Both the position numbers and the translations under genes were made by a program. This document shows, one piece after another, positions 51,369 through 61,683 of a stretch of DNA of 64,000 bases. Source of the DNA: Planctomycetota bacterium (GTDB lineage Bacteria > Planctomycetota > UBA8742 > UBA2392). The stretch is taken from positions 620,001 to 684,000 of the forward strand of contig JACKID010000001.1 of the NCBI GenBank assembly GCA_020638675.1, read 5' to 3'. The notes beneath the pieces were generated by a model, which was given only the letters and a program-made list of their open reading frames with translations, had not been told where the DNA came from and did no database searches. Each line of letters opens with the position of its first letter. Positions within the stretch are counted from its first letter, which is position 1.

Positions 51369-53138
51369 GTGAGCGACGACGGGGTAGTGGCCGCCGGTGC
51401 ACCGCAGGAAGGGGAAGCTGCGCTGACCCCTGAAGGCATTGCCGCCGACTCCGTCCGCATCGAAGAAGAACAACGCAGCCAGAGAACGGAATCGCCGGGC
51501 CGGTCTGTAATCGGCTCGGCGATTCTTGTTTCCAGCGGGACGCTGTTGTCGCGTCTGCTGGGGCTCGTTCGCGATGTGATGATGGCGGCGGTGTTCGGTT
51601 TCAGCCGCCAAATGGACGTCTTTATCCTGGCGTTCACGATCCCGAACCTGTTCCGCAAGTTGTTCGGCGAAGGGGCGCTGTCCAGTGCGACGATACCGGT
51701 ACTCACGCGCTACCGCATTCGTGGCGATATGGATGCAACGCGGCGATTGCTCGGAACCCTGTCTGCACTGCTCGCCATAGGCTTGAGCGCCATTACCGTG
51801 ATCGTTCTCGCCGTAACATGGCTGCTGCCCGCGAGGATGTTTGGGGATGCGGCGAAGTTTGTCGAGTTCCGCGAGTACCTCACGATCCTGCTTCCTTACG
51901 TTGTGTTCATTTGCTTGGCTGCACTTCAGGCCGGGACGCTGAACTGCTGGAATCGCTTCGCGCTGCCCGGTCTGATGCCCGCGGTGGCAAACGCGATCTG
52001 GATTGTGCCGCTGATCTTCATCGCGGCTTCGCCGATGCGAAACGACCCGCACACCGCGGCATTGTGGATGTCGGCGTCGGTGCTGGTGAGCGGCATCGTC
52101 CAGTGGGGCCTGCAGCTCATCCCTCTGAGCCGGTTGAAGCTGCTTACCCCGCCGCGGTTGGCTCTGCGCGAGCCGGGCATCCGCGAGACGTTCAAGGCGA
52201 TGGCGCCGATGCTGTTCTCGCTGGCCGTCTTTCAAATCAATACGTTCATGGACCAGGTGCTTGCGGAAGTTCTGATCCCCGGTGACGGCGCCGTCAGCAG
52301 CTACAGCTACGCTTCGCGCCTGTTCCAGTTCCCGCTGGGGCTCGTCGGCGTCGCGCTCGGCACTGCGATGTTCCCACTGATGTCTCGCTTCGCGGCACGG
52401 AACGAGCTCGAGAAGCTGACTGCCAGCCTGCTCAACAGCTCCCGCTTGATCGCGTTCATTGCGTTTCCGGCGGCGCTGGGGCTGGCCGCGTTGTCGTATC
52501 CGATCACTCACCTGCTGTTCGGCGGCTCACACGGCGGCCCCGAGTTCGTCGGTCGTTCCGCGCGTGTGGCCGCGCTGCTATGCATCAGCCTGCCAGTAGT
52601 CAGCCTGATCAGCCTGCTGACGAAGACATTCTACGCGATGCGCGACTACCGCACGCCGACTCGTATAGCCCTGCTGGCCGTCGTCGTGAACGTCGCGGCC
52701 AACGTGATTCTGCTACAGACGCCGCTGCTGGAGTCCGGGTTGGCGCTGGGCACCGCAATCTCGGGGTTGATGAACCTCGGGTTGCTGGCGTGGGTGTTGC
52801 GAAAGCGCCTCAAGGGTACAGTCATGGAAAGCATGCGCGCCGCGGCGATTCCTCCCAGCAGCGAGCGCCTGGCACAGCCGCTGACCCCCAGCACGCTGCG
52901 AGGCATTCCGGTTTCAATTGTTCGCAGCGCACTGGTTTCGTGCGTAATGGCCGGTGGGGCGTGGCTCGTTCAGGAGCGCCTGTATCTGGCCTTTGGTTTG
53001 GCCGGGCGCACCAGCCGTATTGTGTCCGTCGGCTGTGGCGTGCTGGCGGGCGTTGTGATCTACACCGGGCTTTCCATCCTGCTGCGTGCGCAGGAAGTGC
53101 AGCAGATACTCAACCTCCGCAAGCGCCGTCCGGGCTAG
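51369..53138 (+). CDS. murJ: Lipid II flippase MurJ
   Basis: 589 residues with about 14 membrane helices of the MVF/MOP fold. RQMDVFILAFTIPNLFRKLFGEGALSSATIPVL (here in two blocks, RQMDVFILAFTIPNLFRKLF and GEGALSSATIPVL) is the family signature near residue 80. MurJ moves lipid-linked peptidoglycan precursor across the inner membrane. GTG 51369 begins one base after the lipoprotein stop. An N-terminal acidic extension of ~40 residues precedes the first helix. It overlaps the convergent sfsA by 4 nt. Confidence 0.95.
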   Translation: MSDDGVVAAGAPQEGEAALTPEGIAADSVRIEEEQRSQRTESPGRSVIGSAILVSSGTLLSRLLGLVRDVMMAAVFGFSRQMDVFILAFTIPNLFRKLFGEGALSSATIPVLTRYRIRGDMDATRRLLGTLSALLAIGLSAITVIVLAVTWLLPARMFGDAAKFVEFREYLTILLPYVVFICLAALQAGTLNCWNRFALPGLMPAVANAIWIVPLIFIAASPMRNDPHTAALWMSASVLVSGIVQWGLQLIPLSRLKLLTPPRLALREPGIRETFKAMAPMLFSLAVFQINTFMDQVLAEVLIPGDGAVSSYSYASRLFQFPLGLVGVALGTAMFPLMSRFAARNELEKLTASLLNSSRLIAFIAFPAALGLAALSYPITHLLFGGSHGGPEFVGRSARVAALLCISLPVVSLISLLTKTFYAMRDYRTPTRIALLAVVVNVAANVILLQTPLLESGLALGTAISGLMNLGLLAWVLRKRLKGTVMESMRAAAIPPSSERLAQPLTPSTLRGIPVSIVRSALVSCVMAGGAWLVQERLYLAFGLAGRTSRIVSVGCGVLAGVVIYTGLSILLRAQEVQQILNLRKRRPG

Positions 53139-53908
53139 ATGTCCACGGGTAAGACCTTCACCAGCTCAAGCTGCTTCGGTGTGAACTTGACCTGAAGCGG
53201 AATCACTTCGACGCCAGCCTTCACGGCCTCGCGGAAGAGTTTTCCATAACGCTTGTCGATCTCGTCGGCCGGTCGGAATGCCTCGGTGTCGGTTCTACCG
53301 CAGAAGTAGACCATCGCCGCGCGCATGCCCTGGTCGCGCACCAGCCACATCATTTCCTCGAGGTGCTTCTGGCCGCGCTCGGTGACCGAGTCGGGAAACA
53401 CCGAGTGCCCGTCGGCGCGCATGGAAGTGTTCTTTACCTCCACGTAGCAGTCGGCGTGTTTGCTCGGCTTGCAGCGGGGAACGGGTTCCGGGTCTCTCTT
53501 GCGCTTCTTCTCTGGTGCAGTGTTCGTCAGCAGCAAGTCGATTCGGCTGCGACCTTCGCGCCCGTACTTCACCTCATTCCGAATGAACGGGTAGCCGGTC
53601 AGACTCGCGATAGCGTCGTCATCCACGAACTGGCGTACTGTTCCGTTTGGAATGCCGGTGTTCACGTTGACCCAGGTCTTGCCCATCTGGATCATTTCCC
53701 AGGTGTAGCGATACTTCCGTTCAGCTTTCTCACTGTCGCTGAGTACCACGGGCCGGCCCGGTTCATTGCAGGTCTTCATGCTGCCGGTGTTTGCACAGGC
53801 GGCAGTCAGTTTGCTCCCGTCTTCCAGCCTGATGTCGGCGAGAAAACGATTTCGTCGGGCAATGAGCGTGCCCTTCAGCATCGGTTGCGCGTGTTTGATG
53901 ATCGACAT
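53135..53908 (-). CDS. sfsA: SfsA sugar-fermentation-stimulation family nuclease-fold protein
   Basis: 257 residues, normal length. GTLIARRNRFLADI, CANTGSMKTC (usual CPNTGSM), RKYRYTWEMI, and the PD-(D/E)XK-like pair SRIDLLL and CYVEVKNTSM, then FPDSVTERGQKHLEEM. SfsA binds DNA; its physiological role is uncertain. An unusual insert of ~15 charged residues (PEKKRKRDPEPVP) lies before CYVEVK. Convergent with murJ. Confidence 0.93.
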   Translation of the reverse strand: MSIIKHAQPMLKGTLIARRNRFLADIRLEDGSKLTAACANTGSMKTCNEPGRPVVLSDSEKAERKYRYTWEMIQMGKTWVNVNTGIPNGTVRQFVDDDAIASLTGYPFIRNEVKYGREGRSRIDLLLTNTAPEKKRKRDPEPVPRCKPSKHADCYVEVKNTSMRADGHSVFPDSVTERGQKHLEEMMWLVRDQGMRAAMVYFCGRTDTEAFRPADEIDKRYGKLFREAVKAGVEVIPLQVKFTPKQLELVKVLPVDI

Positions 53909-53958
53909 GGTTGCCTGCTCGTGTATGACTCACGGCAGACCATAACACGGATGGCGAA

Positions 53959-54558
53959 ATGGATGCAGATGCATTGAACACCGAGCTGGCGGGTATGGAC
54001 ATCCAGCTGCTCGACCAGGTTCTTAAGGGGCGCTTTCCGGCCGGCGGGCGCATTCTCGACGCCGGCTGCGGTGGTGGTCGCAACATGGTCTGGTTCGCGC
54101 ACAATGGCTTTGAAGTCTACGGCGTGGATGGCAGCGCAAAGTCGGTCGAGAAGGTTCGCGCGGCCGGAATTGTGCCTGCAGAACAGGTGATCGAATGCTC
54201 TGCCACCAACCTGCCGTTTCCGGATGCGCATTTCGACGGCGTCATCTGCAACGCGTTGCTGCATGTACTTGAGAACAAGGCGGCTTGGGAAGCGGCCCTC
54301 AACGAAACCTGGCGTGTCCTCAAGTCCGGCGGCGTTTGGTTCGCACGCCTCGCAACGACCCTGAGCATGGAACAGCACGCCGAGCCGCTGGGCGACGGGC
54401 GTTATCGCATGCCGGGCACCCAGTGGGACATCCTTCCAGTTACCCTTGATGAGATGCTGAATCGCACGAAGGAACTCGGCGCAACGCTGCTGGAGCCGAT
54501 CAAGACCGTCAACGTTCAGAACCAGCGGGCGATGGCGACCTGGGTGATGAAGAAGTAG
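53959..54558 (+). CDS. Class I SAM-dependent methyltransferase
   Basis: 199 residues. Motif I ILDAGCGGGRNMVWFA (~32), the acidic residue in VYGVDGSAKSV, DGVICNALLHVLEN, and WRVLKSGGVWFARL are the usual methyltransferase strands. Substrate cannot be inferred; the lack of extra domains suggests a small-molecule methylase. Divergent from sfsA. Confidence 0.87.
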   Translation: MDADALNTELAGMDIQLLDQVLKGRFPAGGRILDAGCGGGRNMVWFAHNGFEVYGVDGSAKSVEKVRAAGIVPAEQVIECSATNLPFPDAHFDGVICNALLHVLENKAAWEAALNETWRVLKSGGVWFARLATTLSMEQHAEPLGDGRYRMPGTQWDILPVTLDEMLNRTKELGATLLEPIKTVNVQNQRAMATWVMKK

Positions 54559-54621
54559 CCGGGAGCAAGCTCTGTCACCGCGCAACACTGGCGGCCTTCC
54601 CGGCTGAGCGGGGCGAGTCGA

Positions 54622-54697
<76 letters not shown>

Positions 54698-55017
54698 ACA
54701 ACAGCGTATTTCAATATGGTTCAGGGCCGACTAGTGGGGTTGAAAAAATCTTCCGGGTCAACCAAAGAGCCAACCAATCAAGTCCGAAACCAGGATAAAG
54801 TCCCATGCCTGACAGCCAACATGGCGGCTTCAGCCGTCGGGCGCGCCATACCCTAAACGGGTGCCTGCGTCACGTCCACAGTAGGGCACGTAACACCTCC
54901 ATACCAATCCGGTTTCCGAAGCTGCCTTGGCCGTCGTAAGCTTTGCTAACTTGCAACTTCCCACCGTTGACATCGGGTAGCGAGAGGCTGACCGGGCACT
55001 CGGCGGATGCGTGGAAC
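54698..55017. other. Intergenic, no gene seen
   Basis: About 320 bp between the tRNA 5' side and the next gene. AT-richer patches (GTATTTCAATATGG, TGAAAAAATC) could hold the tRNA promoter. No repeat or RNA recognised. Confidence 0.45.
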
Positions 55018-56634
55018 ATGACCAAGCCAAAGAGGAAGAAGAACCGCAGCCCGGAAGGGACTGGGCCGCTAGAAGGGCACTTTCGAGAGGGAAAGAAGTT
55101 CTATCCGCCCTTGGCGCACTACGGCAATGTCGCGCCCGGCATCCAGTGGGTTCGTTGGTGCCTTCCCGAGCTCTTCTGGATTGCTCTTGTGGTCGATGCC
55201 GTCGGGTTGCGAGTCGCTGCCAAGCTAGTTCCAAAGATCATTGCTTGGAGGCCAGCCACCGCTGAGTCGGTTACGTTGTATGCCAGCGACTTCGGTCGCC
55301 TAGCCGACAATGAGCGAAGTCAGCTCTTGGGCACGCTGGATGCTCCCATCAAAGATGCGCTGGGCGAGTCCTTTGCCACTTTCACAAAATTCTATCCGGG
55401 CTTTCCCATGTCGTGGCTCGTGCCAGAGAGAGCGAGAGACGATGCGCCTGCTGGCATGGAGCAGCTTGAAGCGATCAAGCACTTGGTTCGCCGGCACGAG
55501 GATCGGAGAGGGTACGACGCAATGGCCCTCCAGGTGCTCGCATGGGTCGGCATTGGCTCGGCGGGTGCGGGCGTCAAGTATCCTTCTGCAGACCTCGTTC
55601 CTGATCCGAATGAACTACTGCTCAATCCAGGCTCGCGGCGAAGCAAGCGAGACGCGAGTAGCTTGCGTGCCGTCCTCAACTTCCAGCTGGCGAAGACAAA
55701 TGAATCTGCTTGGGCACAGGCCTTTTGGGAACAGGGGCGCAAGATTTCGGAGTGCGTCATTAGTGTGCCAAGCGGAGGGGGAGAGGTGACGATGAACCAG
55801 TTTGGTGAGCCGATGCTTCGTAAGCTAATGGTAGCCGGGCGACGGTTTGCGGCGAAGGCAGGAGAGGAACTGAACGAGATTCACCAAGCCTTCTTGCTTG
55901 ACGCCGGCAACCCCGCGCGAGGCGAGGTCTTGATGGGCATGCTTCAGCGGCAATTGACGCTTGCGCAAGACGTGATCAGCAATCCGTTCTACACATTGCC
56001 ACCATGGGCAGAGTTCGTGGAGCGAGCCATGGTCGAAACGTACATCCGCGCGAAGTGGCTTGTTCATCGGGACCGCAAGGAAGACTACGAGTGGTTCGTC
56101 AACTATGGCCAAGGTCAGGTCAAGTTGCGGATCACACAGTTGAGGGAACTCGCGAAGCGCGATCCTGAACTCACCGAGGCGGCCACCGCAGAGGCCGAGA
56201 TACTGTTGAAGTGGCTCGACTCGCAACACTTCGAGTGGTTACAGGTTGTCGATGTGGGTATGGGTACGCACGACAAGAGCCTTCGAGACCTGGCAATCGA
56301 GGCAGGTTGTGCCGAGCAACACAGCCTACGGTTTCAGTGGCTATCCGGGGTTGTTCATGGCCATTGGCATGGCCTCGTCAGAGACAACCTCACCTACTGT
56401 CAAAACCCTCTTCACGGGCTTCATCGGCTTCCATACGCGCCTGAGCGTGCACTTCAAGCCAGCGTCATGCTCAACGCCATGGAGGCATACGGCGCTACCT
56501 TCTTGGCGATCCGCCGGCTATCCAAACCGGATCAGACGACTTGTGCTTCAGTAGATGCTTGGCTGAAGGAGGGTGAGGAAAACTATTTCTGGGGGCTTGC
56601 GGAAATTGAACCAGAGCCGCACGACGAGGAGTAG
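55018..56634 (+). CDS. Unknown protein, DUF5677-like
   Basis: 538 residues, starting with a Lys-rich patch (MTKPKRKKNRSPEG). WCLPELFWIALVVDAVG (~47) and AEFVERAMVETYIRAKWLV...KEDYEWFVNYGQGQVK (~340-370), with VHGHWHGL (~462), resemble DUF5677/HEPN-like proteins found in defence and accessory islands. Identity is by impression only. It is the first gene after the CAT tRNA, ending 71 bp from the convergent restriction enzyme gene. Confidence 0.62.
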   Translation: MTKPKRKKNRSPEGTGPLEGHFREGKKFYPPLAHYGNVAPGIQWVRWCLPELFWIALVVDAVGLRVAAKLVPKIIAWRPATAESVTLYASDFGRLADNERSQLLGTLDAPIKDALGESFATFTKFYPGFPMSWLVPERARDDAPAGMEQLEAIKHLVRRHEDRRGYDAMALQVLAWVGIGSAGAGVKYPSADLVPDPNELLLNPGSRRSKRDASSLRAVLNFQLAKTNESAWAQAFWEQGRKISECVISVPSGGGEVTMNQFGEPMLRKLMVAGRRFAAKAGEELNEIHQAFLLDAGNPARGEVLMGMLQRQLTLAQDVISNPFYTLPPWAEFVERAMVETYIRAKWLVHRDRKEDYEWFVNYGQGQVKLRITQLRELAKRDPELTEAATAEAEILLKWLDSQHFEWLQVVDVGMGTHDKSLRDLAIEAGCAEQHSLRFQWLSGVVHGHWHGLVRDNLTYCQNPLHGLHRLPYAPERALQASVMLNAMEAYGATFLAIRRLSKPDQTTCASVDAWLKEGEENYFWGLAEIEPEPHDEE

Positions 56635-56704
56635 TGGTTGCCCAGCGACGGCCACGACCCGCCCTGCCGTATCCTTGGTTGTGTTTGGAATCCTGCCATT
56701 GCAG

Positions 56705-59578
56705 TCAACTTCCGGATGGCATCCGAACACAATCTTCCGTGATGAATCGAGAGGAGTCTTCGACGCACGGCGGGAGCCCCGGAGCCGTTATCTCCTCTCC
56801 CTCCGCCTCCTGCGCAGCGCATCGGGCATTCAATTCCAAGAGAAACGCCAGCGGGTCGGCCTTTGGTTTCATCCCGTATGCATCCGCGACGGCCGCGTCT
56901 AGCGTTGCGTGCGCTGACTTGACTGCATTCACGCCGGGTTGTTCCGCGATGCGATAGAGGTCCCTCAGGGAAAGGTGCTGGTCCGCCATCGTCTTCCTGC
57001 GGATCTGTCGGAGGGCGACGGCAGCGGAGGCAACCGCGCGGACGTGCTTTCGCTTGGGGTTCTGCGGCCAAGGGAACGTGTCAAAAACGGTGTTGGAGGT
57101 GTAACGGAAATCAGCTTTCAATGTCGAACAGCGAGCGATGAACCACTCCCAGTGTTGGCGCGACTGAAGCACGCCGAACGAGTAGTCATCTGCCAGCGGG
57201 AAGACCTGAAGCGCGTCGTTGGGATGAATGGTTGTGCTAATAAACTCGAAAATCGGACGTTTGGTAACTCGACCGCAGGCGATGTACCGGGGGAGCGTCT
57301 CCAGCTCCCGCATTAGTTCCTCACGCGCGTAGGAAAGGAGCCACCACTTAGCAAGAAAGTTTGCGTGGTGACGGTTCACTCTGGCGTCTGGATTTTCCGA
57401 CAAGGCTTCTTCGTTGCGCTGTTTCTCTCGTCTTGCGGCTGCCTCTCTATCGGGCAGCACTTTCTCTTGGATACCGCTGAACAGTGCAGAGTACCGTTGC
57501 GCCTCAAACACGCTCTTGGGATGGAAGTCAATAACATACCTGTTGGGTATGCCACCATCTTCGGAAAGCAACTCGTCGGCAGTCAGGAAAGGAAACAGTA
57601 CCTCTGAGAGCTTGTTGTCCTTGTTCAACAGCCGCTCAGCCTTCTGTCTAGTCACAAGGAATGACTCGTTCCCGTGAGTTTGACCTTGCGCGCAATAGAG
57701 TCCGTCTGAGCAGGCCTCAAGAGTCTTTGCGGCCGTTACATCAACCTTGGGAGAGAGTGAAGCGTTGATGGAGTCAACCTCGTGAACTGTCCAATCCCCA
57801 TCTTCCGATTGTGAGGAGAGCCGTCGCTTGCCCTTCACCGAGCCCTTTACCCAGTTGACAATTGCGACATAGACAGCCGCATCCCCGGACCAGAGCTGAG
57901 TAGACACAGCTTCCGAAATGGTCCCGCCTGTCTTCACGATGTGCTCTAGCCCACCCTCGCGCGAGTAGTTTTGGGTGATGGTATTGGTGCCGACTAATCC
58001 TGCGCGTCCGCCCGCCTTCAACTGGTCATGAGCCTTGCGGAAAAAGTACACGCAGTAGTCGGCGCGCCCCGGCACCTTAGGAAATGCCGCACGCAACTTA
58101 TTCAGGTACATCCGCCCATACTCGGCCTGCATCTTGTTTTTTGACTGGTATGGCGGATTGCCAATGATGGCGTCCGCCCTTGGCCACTCAGTGAGAAGCG
58201 CGTCATCGCAACGGATGTTCTTGTCAAGGTTGTCCAGGGGCAAGGCCGCGTCAAAGTCTAGCCACTTCCGGTGAGCTGCAAACTCGCGTTTCTCTTCTGC
58301 TAAGCTCAGTTCTTTGGCCAGCAGAAGCGTCACTTTGGCCAATTCCACGGCGAACGGCAGGATGTCCATTCCGTGAAACTGAGTGACAGCCACTCGGTCG
58401 CCGCCAGCGACTCTCTTGGCCTTCCGGAATGGACGGATGCGCAGGATGAGGTCCATTTCGAGCCGGCGTAGCTCGCGAAACGCGACGTAGAGGAAATTGC
58501 CGCTCCCGCAAGCCGGGTCAAGGACTTGGAACTTGTGTAGGTCGCGTTTGAGGTCCAGAAGTTCCTTCAGAGTCTTGGCGGAATCCAGCCGCTTGCGCCA
58601 CGGGTGAACGATCGTCGGGTTTACGACTTTCAAAATGTCCGCTTCGCTCGTGAAATGCGCCCCGGCGGTGTGACGTGCGGCGTCGCCCATGCTGTGCTGA
58701 AAGATGGTCCCGAAGATCGCAGGATTCACCTTGGACCAGTCTTCCTTCGCGGCCGCGTGCAGGTGCTCCAGCTCTTCGAGCGTCAATTCTACGGGGTCAA
58801 CCGTCGCAAATAGCCCTCCGTTGAAATAGTCCACTTCCTTGAAACGTCCGCCCTTCGCGCGCTTCGGTTCGTTCATTTGCCGGAAAAGGGCTGAAATCAA
58901 GTCGAACGCCAACGCTGAAGGATCGCGGCTCTCCAGGCACTCGTGAAGCAGCCTCGTGAAGAAGTTGCGCGGTAGAAGGTCCAAGTCTTCCGAGAACTTT
59001 GCAACGACGCACTGCAAGACGAACCGCTGCGCCTGATCTCGGTCGATCCCTCTTTCGACCATTGAATTGAAAGCCTGCGCGACCCGGTCGGCGGCCTCCT
59101 TCGTTACCTCGATGCGGTTGACGTCAAAGAGAGGTTCTTCAGGCTCTGGCTTGAGGAAGGCAAGCGCAACGGCCCTGCGAGGCAGGTCCGCAAGCAGTAG
59201 CTTCTCCATTGGCTCTTCGACTTGAGCGTCAAAGTCATAGATCCAAAACTCGTCGAAGTTGCATAGCACGACCCACCTTGGCCTGTGAGGCGTGAGGTAG
59301 ACCCAGTAGTCGAACGCTTGCCGGTAGTGCCTCTCAAGCCGCTCGCCACGCTTCTTCATCTCCACAAGCACACGGGCAGGCCAGACAAGATCGGCGAACT
59401 TCGTATGTCCGCGCTTTCGGACCCGCATCTCAAGGGTCGCACCCGTCTCAGCTAGGCTCTTGTGGCCAAATGCCTGAAAGAGATGTTCGAGGAACACTTG
59501 TGCTTCGCCGCGCTCATCCCCTTTGAGCCTTCCGGCATACGCAACAAATTCAGCGAGCGCGTTGGCCTCTTCGGTCAT
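56705..59578 (-). CDS. Fused type II (MmeI-like) restriction-modification enzyme
   Basis: 957 residues. N-terminal nuclease: FADLVWPARVLVEMKKRGE gives Asp and Glu-x-Lys of a PD-(D/E)XK site (~60-75). A helical spacer follows, then the methyltransferase: SAM motif VLDPACGSGNFLYVAF (~355), catalytic GNPPYQSK (~480; NPPY, N6-adenine type), and a target-recognition domain in the C-terminal third. One polypeptide should both cut and methylate, like type IIG/IIL enzymes. ATG 59578 is preferred over codons upstream. No separate specificity subunit is near. Confidence 0.87.
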   Translation of the reverse strand: MTEEANALAEFVAYAGRLKGDERGEAQVFLEHLFQAFGHKSLAETGATLEMRVRKRGHTKFADLVWPARVLVEMKKRGERLERHYRQAFDYWVYLTPHRPRWVVLCNFDEFWIYDFDAQVEEPMEKLLLADLPRRAVALAFLKPEPEEPLFDVNRIEVTKEAADRVAQAFNSMVERGIDRDQAQRFVLQCVVAKFSEDLDLLPRNFFTRLLHECLESRDPSALAFDLISALFRQMNEPKRAKGGRFKEVDYFNGGLFATVDPVELTLEELEHLHAAAKEDWSKVNPAIFGTIFQHSMGDAARHTAGAHFTSEADILKVVNPTIVHPWRKRLDSAKTLKELLDLKRDLHKFQVLDPACGSGNFLYVAFRELRRLEMDLILRIRPFRKAKRVAGGDRVAVTQFHGMDILPFAVELAKVTLLLAKELSLAEEKREFAAHRKWLDFDAALPLDNLDKNIRCDDALLTEWPRADAIIGNPPYQSKNKMQAEYGRMYLNKLRAAFPKVPGRADYCVYFFRKAHDQLKAGGRAGLVGTNTITQNYSREGGLEHIVKTGGTISEAVSTQLWSGDAAVYVAIVNWVKGSVKGKRRLSSQSEDGDWTVHEVDSINASLSPKVDVTAAKTLEACSDGLYCAQGQTHGNESFLVTRQKAERLLNKDNKLSEVLFPFLTADELLSEDGGIPNRYVIDFHPKSVFEAQRYSALFSGIQEKVLPDREAAARREKQRNEEALSENPDARVNRHHANFLAKWWLLSYAREELMRELETLPRYIACGRVTKRPIFEFISTTIHPNDALQVFPLADDYSFGVLQSRQHWEWFIARCSTLKADFRYTSNTVFDTFPWPQNPKRKHVRAVASAAVALRQIRRKTMADQHLSLRDLYRIAEQPGVNAVKSAHATLDAAVADAYGMKPKADPLAFLLELNARCAAQEAEGEEITAPGLPPCVEDSSRFITEDCVRMPSGS

Positions 59579-59787
59579 GGAGCCGGCTCCTCGTGTAGCT
59601 ACGTGATTTCGACGAATTCGCGGCATCCTAAAGAATCTATCGGGAGGAACGACTTGAGGCGAGGGGTTCCACGATTTGCGCCGGTAGAACAAACGGCCAA
59701 GTCGTGTGCCTCATGCAAGTATGGCGAATGAGCCAAGCGACCCTGACGCGCGGCGTCGATGTCGCGCAGCCTGCTACACTTCTCTTC

Positions 59788-60129
59788 ATGGACTTCACCG
59801 ACCTCGAACAACTCCACGGCGTCGACCTGGCCCGCCAGGTCATGCGCGAAGTGTACGAGCGCGACGCAGAACCACCACCACCGACGCACGACCACGGCGG
59901 CTTGCCGATCAATGGCACGTGGGCCTTCCGCACGTTGCAGCTAGCACGCGAGAGGTACAGTATTGCGGCAGTGGGCGGTCGCTTGCCGGAGTTCAAGTCG
60001 GGAACGGTGAGCTACAACATGCAGATTGCCTACTTCGGCGACGGCACGGAGATACGCACGAACCACGCCGACCAGTACGAGGCTCAGTGTGCGCAAGCGA
60101 TTGTGCTGCTAAGGCTGGCCAAGACGTGA
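59788..60129 (+). CDS. Small unknown protein
   Basis: 113 residues from an ATG at 59788, beginning MDFTDLEQLHGVDLARQVM. His/Pro-rich section EPPPPTHDHGG (~30) and a beta-rich end. Divergent from the restriction enzyme gene (209 bp). No family recognised; the start is uncertain since an upstream in-frame ATG exists at 59704. Confidence 0.5.
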   Translation: MDFTDLEQLHGVDLARQVMREVYERDAEPPPPTHDHGGLPINGTWAFRTLQLARERYSIAAVGGRLPEFKSGTVSYNMQIAYFGDGTEIRTNHADQYEAQCAQAIVLLRLAKT

Positions 60130-60292
60130 CCGCATGGCTGGTCACATGGCTTTGCATGCTGGTCATTTGGGTACAATGGCAATTCCTTTGTGGGCTGTCT
60201 TCAAAGCCTCCTCTCGCGAGTTCATCTATCTTGGGCTCCGACAGCCGGGCCTCCAAATCGGCGGACGTAACACTCACCTCTGGCGCGTGTAG

Positions 60293-60721
60293 TCATTTCG
60301 CGAATTCGCATTCCGTCACTTTGGCGTTGGCAGTTGAGCCGGTGCGCAAGGTCTTTGTCCAGCTGATGAGCGAACCTGGTTCTATGCGCTTACGGGCAAG
60401 AAATGGCTCGTCGAACGCATAGATCCCCTGCCGTCCAGAGATGGAGGCAGTCACAAGTAATGCGCGGTCGGGATGGGTGTTTTTGAATTCTACAGTGTAG
60501 TTCGAGTATCCGTCAGACCGCATCTTCGAGTACGACTGCCGAACGAGGTACGTGATCGGCGCCGGCTCCTCATCGGCCCATTCAACATCCCCAACGTCTC
60601 TTGACTCCGATACAGCCGTGTAATTCTGTATCATGGGTTCATTGGGCGCAGCGCTCTCACAGCCGAGCAGCGCAAGCACCACTACAACGAAGTGGACCCA
60701 AACGCCAACGATTCTCGGCAT
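60293..60721 (-). CDS. Small lipoprotein
   Basis: 142 residues: signal MPRIVGVWVHFVVVVLALLG with lipobox LALLGC, then ~120 residues with beta-strand character (YSNYTVEFKNTHPDRALLVTAS). An in-frame extension to 61489 has low-complexity composition and no domain, so 60721 is the likely start. Function unknown. Confidence 0.62.
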   Translation of the reverse strand: MPRIVGVWVHFVVVVLALLGCESAAPNEPMIQNYTAVSESRDVGDVEWADEEPAPITYLVRQSYSKMRSDGYSNYTVEFKNTHPDRALLVTASISGRQGIYAFDEPFLARKRIEPGSLISWTKTLRTGSTANAKVTECEFAK

Positions 60722-61683
60722 ACGGTTTGAGCAACTTTGGGCCAACGAAACTGTGTTGCCAAAGACCACGGGCGACACTGGCATCGTGACCAGCGCCCCC
60801 ATCTCAGGCGGGCGCAAGCCTACACTCCTATTGAATAGCTTGCAATCGCACCAAAGTGACACGTGCCGCGCTTGTTGATCAGCAACGTGTCCTCGACATG
60901 CGGAAACTCCATGTCGTTGTTCGCCCTGACCGGAGCAGGCTACAATCCCAAGTTGACAGATTCCGCTCGAGTGATGTGTCTCGGGACAACCAAAGAACTG
61001 CGTCGTTGTGTGCGAGTGCCTGACGTAGACGCTTGGCACTCGCGGTGCGCAACGAAGACGACAGAGAGGATGAGAGATGGCGCTGCAATGGGAGAGGTTG
61101 GAGGGGGGCGAACATGGTGGGGTGGCGCTGGTCGAGCGCGCTTGGGTCCCAGGGGGGTGGCTTGTGCGATCCGTTTTAGTGCGAGGCGTTCCTCCCGCGT
61201 CAGAGCGCGTTACAGGAGTTGGGGTGGGTCTTGGATTGGCATTCGTGCCCGATCCAAACTGCAACTGGAGCTTAGAATAGCGCTGCAGCGATTGCTCGCT
61301 GCTCAGCACAACCCAACGTAGTTCAGGGGCGGAATGCGCAGGCGCGGTGACTGCGCATGACCCATGGTAGGTCGCCGCGCCGTGCGTCGAACCGAATGCC
61401 GCATTCCCTTTCGTGCGCCTTGCTCGCGTGCTGACCAAGGGCGTACACGGGGGAGGCGACGGCAACTGCCGCCAGACCGGCCCCATCACCTCAACGACTT
61501 TGGGGTATCAAGGAGAACTCTACCGCAATGACGCTGAACAATGTGAGCTAACGTGGATGCCTCTGGCCTGTCTCCGCGAACGCGACCAACTTACAAAACC
61601 ACTTTCCCAAAGCGTTAGCAACCGCCATCGGGCGGAGTTGCAGATTCTGCTGGGCGGGCTCTAAGTCCATCCTTGTCACTCGA
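60722..61683. other. About 960 bp without a supported gene
   Basis: Open frames are short, compositionally biased or antisense. A G-rich run lies near 61090-61160. Could be decayed coding sequence between the accessory genes and the phage-like operon. Confidence 0.45.

Noticed and set aside
60722..61489. N-terminal extension of the small lipoprotein
   Set aside because: The extension is low-complexity, and a lipoprotein signal starts at 60721.
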